Source of the DNA: Chitinophagaceae bacterium
Lineage (GTDB): Bacteria > Bacteroidota > Bacteroidia > Chitinophagales > UBA10324
Direction of reading: 5' to 3'
Assembly: GCA_016717285.1 (NCBI GenBank)
Contig: JADKFU010000004.1
Location: forward strand, 310,001-374,000
DNA: 64,000 nucleotides
Made by a program: the position numbers and the translations under genes. Positions 28,236 through 36,565 of the stretch are shown in pieces; within the stretch, counting starts at the first letter, position 1; every line of letters starts with the position of its first letter. The notes beneath the pieces are model-generated. The model saw only the letters and a program-made list of their open reading frames with translations, was not told the origin of the DNA and ran no database searches.

Positions 28236-29117
28236 ATGAATGGTATGAACAAATTACTTCTTGTCTTCTCGCTGTCACTTTCTTTTAACCTACCGGGAAT
28301 CGCCCAGCAATTGGAGACTTTTGAATCAAACGGGAAATACGGAATGAAGGAATCTATAAGCGGAAAGGTGATCATGGCGCCCAGGTACGATGAGATTTAT
28401 ATTTTCTCAGAAGGTCTGGCAATCGTTACGCTTGATGAGCAATACGGATATGTAGACAAGACCGGTAAAGAAGTGATTGCGCCGCAATATGCAGAAGCCA
28501 CCTCTTTCTCTGAAGGTCTGGCCAGTGTTTCTGATGGAACAGGCTGGGGATATATTGACAAAACCGGTAAAGTTGTATTACCATTTGAATATGATGAGGC
28601 CAATCCATTTAATGAAGGTCTCGCTTTTGTTGCCAAAAATGGTTCGTCCGGAGCCATTGATAAAACAGGCAAAGTGATTATACCATTGATTTACGATTAC
28701 GGGATGTCGTTTTCTCAGGGATTAGCCGTTGTGGAAAAGGATGGCTTTTCCGGTATTATTGATCTTAAAGGCAATTTTGTAGTTCCTATGAAATACCTCG
28801 AAATTGACGATTACTCACAAGGTCTTGCATCGGTTAACAAGGATAACAGATGGGGATTCATTAACCGTCAAGGTCAGGAAGTGATAAAACCGGAATATGA
28901 CTATGCCTCCCCGTTTTCGGAAGGATTGGCCGCTGTAATGATTGCTGAAAAAGGAGGTTATATTGATTTGCAAGGGAATATCGTAATTCCACTTATTTAT
29001 GATAAGACGGGCACTTTTTCGGGAGGACTCTCTATGGTTGAAATGAATGGCAAACAGTTTTATATTGACCGGAAGGGCAATTGCGTAGAGCATGATGGTC
29101 TGCCTTGCGGCAAATAG
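28236..29117 (+). CDS. WG-repeat secreted protein
   Basis: About 293 residues. The signal peptide (MNKLLLVFSLSLSFNLPGIAQQ) is followed by about eight WG/KWG-type beta repeats of ~30 residues. Each has the pattern GYVDKTGKEVI-P-YDEA--FSEGLA-V, for example at QYGYVDKTGKEV, GWGYIDKTGKVV, RWGFINRQGQEV and KGGYIDLQGNIV. Such repeats fold into a beta-propeller-like or solenoid surface; no enzymatic motif is seen. ATG at 28236 or 28245 are both plausible; the in-frame TTG at 28221 is less so. No T9SS tail is present, so it is probably periplasmic. Confidence 0.85.
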   Translation: MNGMNKLLLVFSLSLSFNLPGIAQQLETFESNGKYGMKESISGKVIMAPRYDEIYIFSEGLAIVTLDEQYGYVDKTGKEVIAPQYAEATSFSEGLASVSDGTGWGYIDKTGKVVLPFEYDEANPFNEGLAFVAKNGSSGAIDKTGKVIIPLIYDYGMSFSQGLAVVEKDGFSGIIDLKGNFVVPMKYLEIDDYSQGLASVNKDNRWGFINRQGQEVIKPEYDYASPFSEGLAAVMIAEKGGYIDLQGNIVIPLIYDKTGTFSGGLSMVEMNGKQFYIDRKGNCVEHDGLPCGK

Positions 29118-29319
29118 TTCCGGACTGCTCTTGCAGGGAAGATATTGTTCCTTGTATCAGATCTATATATTGTGGCAATTAATTTCCATACAATTAAAAT
29201 TTACCTGCAGTCTTCAATGTATTGTCTTTTAAATTCTTTTCGCAAACTGCATCTTAGATTCTCCTTTACTATGAATGACAGGTTTTTCCAATTAAAATTT
29301 TCGCGATAGTGTTTCGTTG

Positions 29320-29931
29320 ATGGCACTTATGAATATACTTTCATTGCTGCCGTTCCTTTTTTTAACTGCTTGCACTAACGAAAATACGGTCACTCATGTA
29401 TGGTCAGCTATGGTTGCTCATACGGCTGAGGTTTCATCACAGGAAAAAAGATCAATCATTCAATTTCTTGATTCTATACATTTCCAATCAAAGGAGGTGT
29501 TCATTTTTCTTGATAAGAGTGATTACCGGCTTTTCCTATTGCAGGATACTTTATTCCTGAAGGAATATGCGGTGGTGTTGGGATCAAATGCCATTGATGA
29601 CAAGCTGAGACAAGGAGATGGTTGCACACCGGAAGGGATATTTTCTCTTCGTGATAAATATCCTCATAGCAAGTGGAATAAGTTTATGTGGATTGATTAT
29701 CCGAATGATGATTCAAGAAAAAAGCAGGCAGCAGCAATTGCCGCTGGAAATATTGCAGCGGGAACAGCGATCGGTGGAGAAGTGGGCATTCATGGTGTGC
29801 CGGCAGGAATGGACTGGCTGATTGATCAGCAGCGAAACTGGACGCTTGGCTGCATATCACTCAGGAATAAGGATGTGAGTGAAGTATATGAACGGGTGCA
29901 GCAGGGAACCAGGATAATTATCAGGAAATAA
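29320..29931 (+). CDS. L,D-transpeptidase (YkuD) lipoprotein
   Basis: A 203-residue envelope enzyme. The N-terminus ends in a lipobox, LFLTAC, with Cys18. The YkuD domain shows the conserved GCTPEGIFSLRDKYPHSKW, the histidine in GIHGVPAG (~158) and the catalytic cysteine in TLGCISLRN (~178). Members make 3-3 peptidoglycan cross-links or attach proteins to peptidoglycan. The usual S/T-x-G-C-I/V-R motif reads TLGCIS, so the arginine after Ile is serine, as in a subset of the family. ATG 29329 is an alternative start. A second small lipoprotein gene follows on the same strand. Confidence 0.88.
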   Translation: MALMNILSLLPFLFLTACTNENTVTHVWSAMVAHTAEVSSQEKRSIIQFLDSIHFQSKEVFIFLDKSDYRLFLLQDTLFLKEYAVVLGSNAIDDKLRQGDGCTPEGIFSLRDKYPHSKWNKFMWIDYPNDDSRKKQAAAIAAGNIAAGTAIGGEVGIHGVPAGMDWLIDQQRNWTLGCISLRNKDVSEVYERVQQGTRIIIRK

Positions 29932-30067
29932 AAACGGGTTCTGCATAAAGGTCAGAACAGACTATTCACTTAAGAAGCACTATACTTTTTTCCTTTATTT
30001 ATTGTACATCCTTTATAATGCGCTCTTCGTCTAAAAGATTTAATCCGCATTTCACAATCTCCGAAGT

Positions 30068-30550
30068 ATGAAAAACACTTTACTGATCATCAGTATTTTC
30101 TTTTTAAACCCAGCCTGCACTTCGCACGTTACGCAGCAAAGCACCGAAAAGAATACGTTGAATATTGATTCGATGAAAATGGTGTTGATGGAAACAGATA
30201 TTGCTTTTTCAGATTTGTCATTACAAAAAGGAACACATGAAGCCTTCATCAATTATGTAGCTGATAAAGGTGTATTGTTAAGGCCAAATCATCTGCCTAT
30301 TATTGGAAAAGATTCTGTGCACTCCTATTTATTTGCAAAACCGGACACTGCATTTGTACTAACCTGGCAGCCACTATTTGCAGACATTGCTGCCTCCGGT
30401 GAATTAGGTTATACGTATGGCACTTATAAATTCAAAATTAAAAGCACAAATGAATCCGAAGCAGGAACTTATGTAAGCATCTGGAAACAGGATACCAGCG
30501 GCCATTGGAAATATGTGCTGGACACGGGAAATTCAGGATTATTGCCATGA
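30068..30550 (+). CDS. Small lipoprotein with SnoaL/DUF4440-like fold
   Basis: A 160-residue exported protein; MKNTLLIISIFFLNPAC gives a lipoprotein signal. The remaining sequence (LMETDIAFSDLSLQKGTHEAF, VADKGVLLRPNHLPIIGKDS, YGTYKFKIKSTNESEAGTYVSIWKQDTSGHWKYVLDTGN) matches the cone-shaped NTF2-like DUF4440 pattern. Such proteins bind small ligands; the ligand here is unknown. It is convergent with the arylsulfotransferase pair. Confidence 0.8.
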   Translation: MKNTLLIISIFFLNPACTSHVTQQSTEKNTLNIDSMKMVLMETDIAFSDLSLQKGTHEAFINYVADKGVLLRPNHLPIIGKDSVHSYLFAKPDTAFVLTWQPLFADIAASGELGYTYGTYKFKIKSTNESEAGTYVSIWKQDTSGHWKYVLDTGNSGLLP

Positions 30551-30625
30551 ATTAAGAGATCACTGATGCACAATAAACTCATATGCAAAAAAATTTGCCG
30601 GGAGCAATTGAATTTATACAGCGCT

Positions 30626-32275
30626 TCACAAAGCAATTGCTGTGGTCTTCCACAGATAATTTCCCGTTTCATCTTTCAAAGTGATGATAATCATTCCTTG
30701 CTGCTTGTTAAACTCAATCCTGTGATCCGAAGAAGATAAAGCATCCATGTTTTTTTCTTCATACAAAAGTCTGCCGGTAACATCATGAATCTGCAGCAAT
30801 GCATTTTGCAATGCAACCGGAATATGAATGTTAAAGTTATTCCGGAATGGATCCGGATAAACAGTAAATCGCTGCTCATTGAAATTGATCGAAGCGGCAG
30901 CAGTAGGCAAATTTTCACATAGGTAAGGATTAGGATTCAACTCGAGTGGCTCACCGGGAATAAGGATCTGACCGGCCAGTCCGGGATCATCAGCTGACAG
31001 GTAAGTGACCCGGAAACAGGAATTCTTCAAGGGCAGATTTCCCTGTGAAGTGCTGCCATTCAAACCAATCGGGTTTACATATTTCCAGAGGTTGTTACCG
31101 GGACTGTCGATCTCGAGAAATGTTCCCGATGTAGCATTGCAGATGATGGTATTCCCATTCGGGAGTCGTTGTGCGCTGCCCATTACCAAAGAAAAGAGGG
31201 ACGACGTGGGATTAGCTGCATAGATCCAATCTTGTGCAAGTGGCAGATACGATGAATCCACTGCAAGCGGATAATTGTTGTTGATCATCGGTGGAAGTTT
31301 AAATGTTTCCACTGTTGAATAATCAATACCCGGCCTGCCAACTCCATTGTTGAACAACAAGATTTCATTATTATCATCTGAAATCCAGTGTGGATGGTGT
31401 TGCTGAAATAGTTTTTTATCGTCTACCGTACCTCGGTCGTAATTTTCAGGATTGCCCCAACGGTACATTAAATCGCCACCATGCCCTGAATTTCCACCTT
31501 GGTGTGATGAGGCTTCTGCGAGGGTCGTGCTGTGATCGATAATAATAATCTCATCGAGGTTGTGGCAACTGACCATGAGTTGATCGAGTGTTGCATTGTA
31601 AGACAAAGCATTCAAGTGCAGCCAGTCGGGTTGTTGCGTAGTGAGCGTTCCGAGATTGATGTCGATCAGTTCGGGATGATCTTTTACCACTCCATAATTT
31701 AACTTGGTGCTATCTGCATCCTGTATCAAGTGGTCCCAGGCGCGCCATTGCCACACAATTATTCCCGAGTCAGTGCCAACCGGCTGTATCTCCACAATTT
31801 TATCAGACCACATTTTGGTTCCAAGTGTTACACGTCCATTGTCTTGTGCATCCGTGCTGGTGTGATATTCCCATGCAATGGCAATGATATTTCCATTCGG
31901 CAATTGAATGGCATCATGATGCTGGCATTGTTCACTATCAGATATCAGATAAGACCAAAGCAGTGAACCATTCCAGTCAAATTTTTCCAATATACCTCCC
32001 TGACCTCCACCTGGAAATTGAAAGTTATCAGTATTGCCGCAGCGAAGCAACGTGCCATCATTGAGCAGGTAAACAGCAAGGCCAGGATCATAAACGCTTT
32101 GCCACTGATGTATTTGTTTGCCGCATTTGTCAATAAGGAAAGTCGTTTTATTGCTCGAAGGTGCAAACAACACATATCCGTCAGCAGCACCGGGATTACT
32201 ATAAAACCAACCTACACTTTGAGCGTTGGCTGTTAATGAAAATGCACAGAAGAGTAAAATTAATAATCTGGTCAA
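30626..32275 (-). CDS. Arylsulfotransferase-like T9SS protein, copy 1
   Basis: Secreted protein of 549 residues with an ASST-like beta-propeller. TTG at 32275 gives LTRLLILLFCAFSLTANAQ, aligned residue for residue with MTRFLLLCLCAFSIAGNAQ of copy 2, and makes both copies exactly 549 residues; the 51 residues further upstream are not conserved. SVGWFYSNPGAADGYVLF, the histidine segments DWLHLNALSYN and QQHHPHWISDDNNEILLF, and GSAQRLPNGNTIICNAT mark the family. A type IX sorting domain closes it (VYPDPFRNNFNIHI...). Family members move sulfate between phenols, but these extracellular homologues are untested. Confidence 0.78.
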   Translation of the reverse strand: MTRLLILLFCAFSLTANAQSVGWFYSNPGAADGYVLFAPSSNKTTFLIDKCGKQIHQWQSVYDPGLAVYLLNDGTLLRCGNTDNFQFPGGGQGGILEKFDWNGSLLWSYLISDSEQCQHHDAIQLPNGNIIAIAWEYHTSTDAQDNGRVTLGTKMWSDKIVEIQPVGTDSGIIVWQWRAWDHLIQDADSTKLNYGVVKDHPELIDINLGTLTTQQPDWLHLNALSYNATLDQLMVSCHNLDEIIIIDHSTTLAEASSHQGGNSGHGGDLMYRWGNPENYDRGTVDDKKLFQQHHPHWISDDNNEILLFNNGVGRPGIDYSTVETFKLPPMINNNYPLAVDSSYLPLAQDWIYAANPTSSLFSLVMGSAQRLPNGNTIICNATSGTFLEIDSPGNNLWKYVNPIGLNGSTSQGNLPLKNSCFRVTYLSADDPGLAGQILIPGEPLELNPNPYLCENLPTAAASINFNEQRFTVYPDPFRNNFNIHIPVALQNALLQIHDVTGRLLYEEKNMDALSSSDHRIEFNKQQGMIIITLKDETGNYLWKTTAIAL

Positions 32276-32440
32276 GGTGCGATTTTTAAAGATGGAAATA
32301 ATATTCAGACAGAAATCACGCTGAAAGAATTTTAAAATCAGGTTGCAAAACTTTATCAAGAATATAAGTATTTCGATTGTTGTAAAAGTCAACTGCGAAT
32401 TGCCGAATACAATTAGCGTCCTGTTCACTTACAAATAAGG

Positions 32441-34090
32441 TTATTGCACCACTGCCCGCGTATTCCAGCTATAAAGCTGCAGCGCATCTTTTACTGAAAT
32501 TATTACAACACCGGGAGGCAATAAAAGTGAAACCTGATGATCTGTATGTGCTGCTAAAGCAATATTATTTTCTTCATACAGCAATCGTCCTGTAACATCA
32601 TGAATCTGCAGGCTGGCCTGCTTTAATTCAGCAGGAATATGCAGGTTAAAATTATTCCGGAAAGGATTAGGATAAACAGAAGGATTTTGATCATCCACAT
32701 CTACATCTGCAATCAATGTGGGAATGGAAGAACAGATATAATTGTCAGGATTCAGTTCAAGTGGTTCACCGGGAGTGAGCACCTGGCCGGCTAATCCGGG
32801 ATAATCAGCTGCATAGTTGGTGACGCGGAAACAGGAATTCATAAATGGCTGATCGCCTTGTGCAGTATTGCCATTCTGATCAATGGGGTTCACATATTTC
32901 CACAGATTATTTCCCTGACTGTCAATTTCTAAAAATGTTCCCGCAGTAGCATTGCAGATCAGTGTATTACCATTCGGCAGCCGCTGCGCGCTACCCATTA
33001 CCATGGAAAAAAGAGAGGATACCGGGTTTGCCGCATAGATCCAGTTCTGGGCTAATGGCAGATAAGCGGAATCAGCACCCAATGGATAATTATTGTTAAC
33101 CATTGCAGGAAGTTTAAAAGTTTCCACTGTTGAATAATCGGTACCCGGACGACCTACTCCATTATTGAAGTACAGGATTTCATTATCATCATCGGAAGTC
33201 CAGTGCGCGTGATGTTGCTGATACAATTTTCTATCATCAGTAGTACCACGATCATAATTTTCAGGATTGCCCCAACGGTACATCAGATCACCCCCATGAC
33301 CGGAATTTCCGCCTGCATGTGAAGCAGATTCTTCGAGCGTAGTGCTGTGATCGATTATAAAAATCTCGTTAAGGTTGTGGCAACTGACCATGAGTTGATC
33401 AAGTGTTTCATTATAAGACAATCCATTTAAATGCAGCCAATCTGCCTGTTGTGTATTTAACGTGCCGAGATTGATGTCAAGTAACTCCGGATGTTCCGTC
33501 ACCACACCATAATTTGCTTTGGCGTTATCCACGTCCTGCACCAAATGATCCCATGCACGCCATTGCCAAACGATAATTCCTGAATCAGCACCAACAGGTT
33601 GAATCTCCACAATTTTATCGGACCACATTTTGGTTCCCAACGATACGCGTCCGTTTGCCTGCGCATCAGCTTTAGTGTGATATTCCCAGGCGATAGCAAG
33701 CACATTTCCGTTAGGTAACTGAATGGCATCGTGATGCTGGCATTGTTCGCTGTCGGAAATTTTGTAGTACCAGAGCAGATTGCTGTTCCAGTCAAATTTT
33801 TCTACAATTCCACCCTGACCGCCGCCCATGAACTGACTATTGTTGGTATTGCCACAGCGAAGCAATGTGCCATCTTCAAGCAGATACACAGCAAGTCCGG
33901 GATCATAAAAACTTTGCCATTGATGGATTTTTTTTCCGCATTTATCAAGCAGGTAGGTATTGTTGCTGCTTCCGGGTGCGAACAACACATATCCGTCTGC
34001 TGTGCCGGGATTGCTATAAAACCAGCCAACTGTTTGTGCATTGCCTGCTATTGAAAAAGCACACAGGCATAAGAGTAAAAATCGTGTCAT
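32441..34090 (-). CDS. Arylsulfotransferase-like T9SS protein, copy 2
   Basis: A 549-residue paralogue of the neighbouring gene, highly similar along its whole length and on the same strand 165 bp upstream of it. It shares the signal peptide, the propeller motifs (DWLHLNGLSYNETLDQLMVS, QQHHAHWTSDDDNEILYF, GSAQRLPNGNTLICNAT) and the type IX tail (VYPNPFRNNFNLHI). It starts with ATG, whereas the copy has TTG. The most variable part is the C-terminal tail after ~505, as expected for a sorting domain. Substrate unknown. Confidence 0.8.
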   Translation of the reverse strand: MTRFLLLCLCAFSIAGNAQTVGWFYSNPGTADGYVLFAPGSSNNTYLLDKCGKKIHQWQSFYDPGLAVYLLEDGTLLRCGNTNNSQFMGGGQGGIVEKFDWNSNLLWYYKISDSEQCQHHDAIQLPNGNVLAIAWEYHTKADAQANGRVSLGTKMWSDKIVEIQPVGADSGIIVWQWRAWDHLVQDVDNAKANYGVVTEHPELLDINLGTLNTQQADWLHLNGLSYNETLDQLMVSCHNLNEIFIIDHSTTLEESASHAGGNSGHGGDLMYRWGNPENYDRGTTDDRKLYQQHHAHWTSDDDNEILYFNNGVGRPGTDYSTVETFKLPAMVNNNYPLGADSAYLPLAQNWIYAANPVSSLFSMVMGSAQRLPNGNTLICNATAGTFLEIDSQGNNLWKYVNPIDQNGNTAQGDQPFMNSCFRVTNYAADYPGLAGQVLTPGEPLELNPDNYICSSIPTLIADVDVDDQNPSVYPNPFRNNFNLHIPAELKQASLQIHDVTGRLLYEENNIALAAHTDHQVSLLLPPGVVIISVKDALQLYSWNTRAVVQ

Positions 34091-34229
34091 CGGGTCATTG
34101 TTTAAGAATTCAAATGTACAATTCGAGGTTAAATGCGCCTAACACCTGTCTTGAAATTCCTTTCCTATTGATTAATTGACAGATTGATGATGAATTAAAC
34201 GTATTCTGAAAATATTTTTAGAAACCGGA

Positions 34230-34259
34230 TTGAACAAAGAATTCCCGCATTTAGATTTA
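34230..34259 (+). promoter_or_regulatory. Bacteroidota-type promoter for the PKD protein gene
   Basis: TTG at 34230-34232, a 19-base spacer and TAGATTTA at 34252-34259 match the TTG-N19-TAnnTTTG consensus of Bacteroidota sigma-A with one mismatch. It lies about 70 bases before the ATG at 34329. Confidence 0.45.
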
Positions 34260-34328
34260 TATTTATTTTTTCCGTCACCCAACCTTTTCATCTTTTTTAT
34301 CGTGTTAGCCATTAAATAAATTTAAACC

Positions 34329-35942
34329 ATGAAAACTTTTACCATCATTCCACTGCTCTTAGCCTTGTTAGTCAGCTCGCAAGCGCAAGTCTGTTATGTT
34401 GATTTTGCATTTTCACAAAACGCGAGCAACGTTTACTTTGCCAATCTATCTGAACCAATAGACAGTACCACCAGTTTTGTCTGGAGCTTTGGTGATGGCA
34501 CTTCTTCAACAGACATCAATGCTGAACACTATTACAGCAGTCAGGGAATATATGAGGTTTGTTTATTTATGCAGAATGCAAACGGCTGCGCCGATCAACA
34601 CTGTGATACGTTGTATGTAGATTCTACAAACACAGTAAGTTGTTTTGCCGGATTTAACTATACAGAAGATGGACTGCAACTCACGTTCAGCAATAGCTCA
34701 ATTCCGGGTGCGGGACAGATAGCCTGCAGCTGGAATTTTGGTGATGGCAGCACCTCCACCGCATTCGAACCGGTGCATGAATACAGCCAGGCAGGAATGT
34801 ATCTTGTTTGCCTCCAGATCAGCAGTTTGCTGGGTTGTTCAGATACCTATTGTGAATTTGTAACGGTTACCAATCCCGGCTGTTCGGCATCGTTTACCTT
34901 TCAGGCCGCTGGAAGCGAGGTGCAGTTTTATGCCAGCAATGGAAGCGGTGGAACAGGCACTTATAGCTGGAACTTCGGCGACGGAGAAACCTCCAGTCAA
35001 GTCAATCCGCTCCACAATTATGCGGCTGCCGGCCTTTATAATGTTTGCCTGCAATACACTGACAGTAATTGTTCTGCAACAGCCTGTGATTCTTTTTACG
35101 TAAACAGCGGCGACAGTTGTTACGCAGATTTTTATGCCTATCAATCGTATGCTTCGGTAATTTTTATGTCCTACAATTATGATCCAAGTAAAACGTACTT
35201 CTGGGATTTTGGTGACGGAACCTACGCGTCAGATGCATCGGTTTCGCATCAATTTCAGGATGAAGGAATTTATACCGTCTGTCTTGTAGTGTCAGACAGT
35301 TCTTGCATGGCCACTTCCTGCCAGTCCATTTATTACTCGCCGGATTCCATCAGCAACAATGGTGGTAGTTGCGAAGCAGCATTTGAAGTAGCAGCTATTG
35401 ATACCGCAAATTCTACCGTGTGGCTTACAGAGATGTCAACAGGTGCGAACAGTTATCTGTGGAGTTTTGGAGATGGAACTTCCTCAACGGTTCAATATCC
35501 ATCCCATACTTACGCTCAAAATGGATCCTACCAGGTTTGCCTGAGTATTGAGTGTGACAGTAACAACACATCATCTTATTGTCAATGGATAGGCTTAATG
35601 GATTCGCTCGTAAATGGAGGTGTTGACATAACCCGTTCAGGTTTTGTATTGAATGTTAAACCACAAGTTATTTCAGCAATTTCTCCCATTGAAACGCAGA
35701 AACTAACTGTATTTCCCAATCCTGTAAATGATGCATTGCAATTCACCTTTCCTGCATCGATTAATGGTATTGCAAATCTTCGTATCCTGAATAGGGTAGG
35801 ACAGTTGGTTGATCAGAAAAACATTGCAGTGAATGCAGGAGGATTCAATACGGTTGACCTCCGGCACTTGAATTCAGGCATGTACCTGTTACAACTTGTA
35901 AGTGACGGAAAAATATTTACCGGCAGCTTTGTAAAGCAATAG
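34329..35942 (+). CDS. Secreted PKD-repeat protein with T9SS tail
   Basis: A 537-residue exported protein: signal peptide (1-19, ending SSQAQ), five cysteine-containing PKD domains of ~80 residues, and a type IX sorting domain from ~458 (LTVFPNPVNDALQF) to GSFVKQ. Each PKD unit carries the W-x-F-G-D-G-x-x-S motif (VWSFGDGTSST, SWNFGDGSTST, SWNFGDGETSS, FWDFGDGTYAS, LWSFGDGTSST) and a closing VCL. The paired cysteines per repeat suggest disulphide-stabilised surface fibres. A terminator follows, then the sigma-factor gene; the order hints at, but does not prove, that this is a target of that sigma factor. Confidence 0.9.
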   Translation: MKTFTIIPLLLALLVSSQAQVCYVDFAFSQNASNVYFANLSEPIDSTTSFVWSFGDGTSSTDINAEHYYSSQGIYEVCLFMQNANGCADQHCDTLYVDSTNTVSCFAGFNYTEDGLQLTFSNSSIPGAGQIACSWNFGDGSTSTAFEPVHEYSQAGMYLVCLQISSLLGCSDTYCEFVTVTNPGCSASFTFQAAGSEVQFYASNGSGGTGTYSWNFGDGETSSQVNPLHNYAAAGLYNVCLQYTDSNCSATACDSFYVNSGDSCYADFYAYQSYASVIFMSYNYDPSKTYFWDFGDGTYASDASVSHQFQDEGIYTVCLVVSDSSCMATSCQSIYYSPDSISNNGGSCEAAFEVAAIDTANSTVWLTEMSTGANSYLWSFGDGTSSTVQYPSHTYAQNGSYQVCLSIECDSNNTSSYCQWIGLMDSLVNGGVDITRSGFVLNVKPQVISAISPIETQKLTVFPNPVNDALQFTFPASINGIANLRILNRVGQLVDQKNIAVNAGGFNTVDLRHLNSGMYLLQLVSDGKIFTGSFVKQ

Positions 35943-35957
35943 GTGCAAAGAAGAAAG

Positions 35958-35990
35958 GGAGCTGCAGTTGATTTGCAGCTCCTTTTCTTT
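35958..35990 (+). terminator. Intrinsic terminator ending 9 bases before the sigma-factor ATG
   Basis: GGAGCTGCA (35958-35966) pairs with TGCAGCTCC (35974-35982), followed by TTTTCTTTT. It ends the PKD gene transcript. Because the sigma gene begins at 35999, that gene is either read through this hairpin or started from a promoter inside the PKD gene's end. Confidence 0.88.
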
Positions 35991-35998
35991 TGCCTTAC

Positions 35999-36565
35999 AT
36001 GGAGATCAACGAAGACATACTAAAGAGATGCGGAAAAAATGACCGTAAAGCACAGTACGAATTGTATCGTGTATGCTATCCATTGCTCATGAGCATTTGT
36101 AGCCGGTACCATCAAAATGAAATTGACAGTCGAGCTGTGTTGAATGAAGGGTTTCTGAAAATCATTTTGAACCTCAGCAAATATTCAACGCAGGTTCCCT
36201 TTAATTTCTGGATAAGAAGAATTATGCTTAACACGATCATTGACCATTTCAGAAAAGAAAAAAATTACATCACCAACACCGCACACGCTGAACATGCTGA
36301 TTTGCAAGTGGTAGGTGGTCAGGATGTAACACTTCGTGATAACTATGATGCTGAAGCGTTGCTTGATTTGGTGCGCAGGTTACCCAAAGCAACCGGCACC
36401 GTGTTTAACATGTTTGCCATTGATGGATATTCTCATTTTGAAATATCGAAACTGCTGGGAATTTCAGAAGGCACTTCGAAATGGCATACGTCAGAGGCAC
36501 GTAAAAAACTGAGTGCGATGCTGAAAGAAGAAGAACGCTTTACTCTTAAATTAAAAAGCCAATGA
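35999..36565 (+). CDS. ECF-type RNA polymerase sigma factor
   Basis: A 188-residue sigma-70 factor with regions 2 and 4 only. Region 2 covers YELYRVCYPLLMSICSRYH to NFWIRRIMLNTIIDHFRKEK (-10 recognition); region 4 covers LVRRLPKATGTVFNMFAIDGYSHFEISKLLGISEGTSKWHTSEARKKL, with the helix-turn-helix at SHFEISKLLGISEGTSK. ATG at 35999 is used; the in-frame TTG at 35990 lies in the terminator tract. It overlaps the next gene by four bases (ATGA), so the two are coupled. Confidence 0.92.
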   Translation: MEINEDILKRCGKNDRKAQYELYRVCYPLLMSICSRYHQNEIDSRAVLNEGFLKIILNLSKYSTQVPFNFWIRRIMLNTIIDHFRKEKNYITNTAHAEHADLQVVGGQDVTLRDNYDAEALLDLVRRLPKATGTVFNMFAIDGYSHFEISKLLGISEGTSKWHTSEARKKLSAMLKEEERFTLKLKSQ

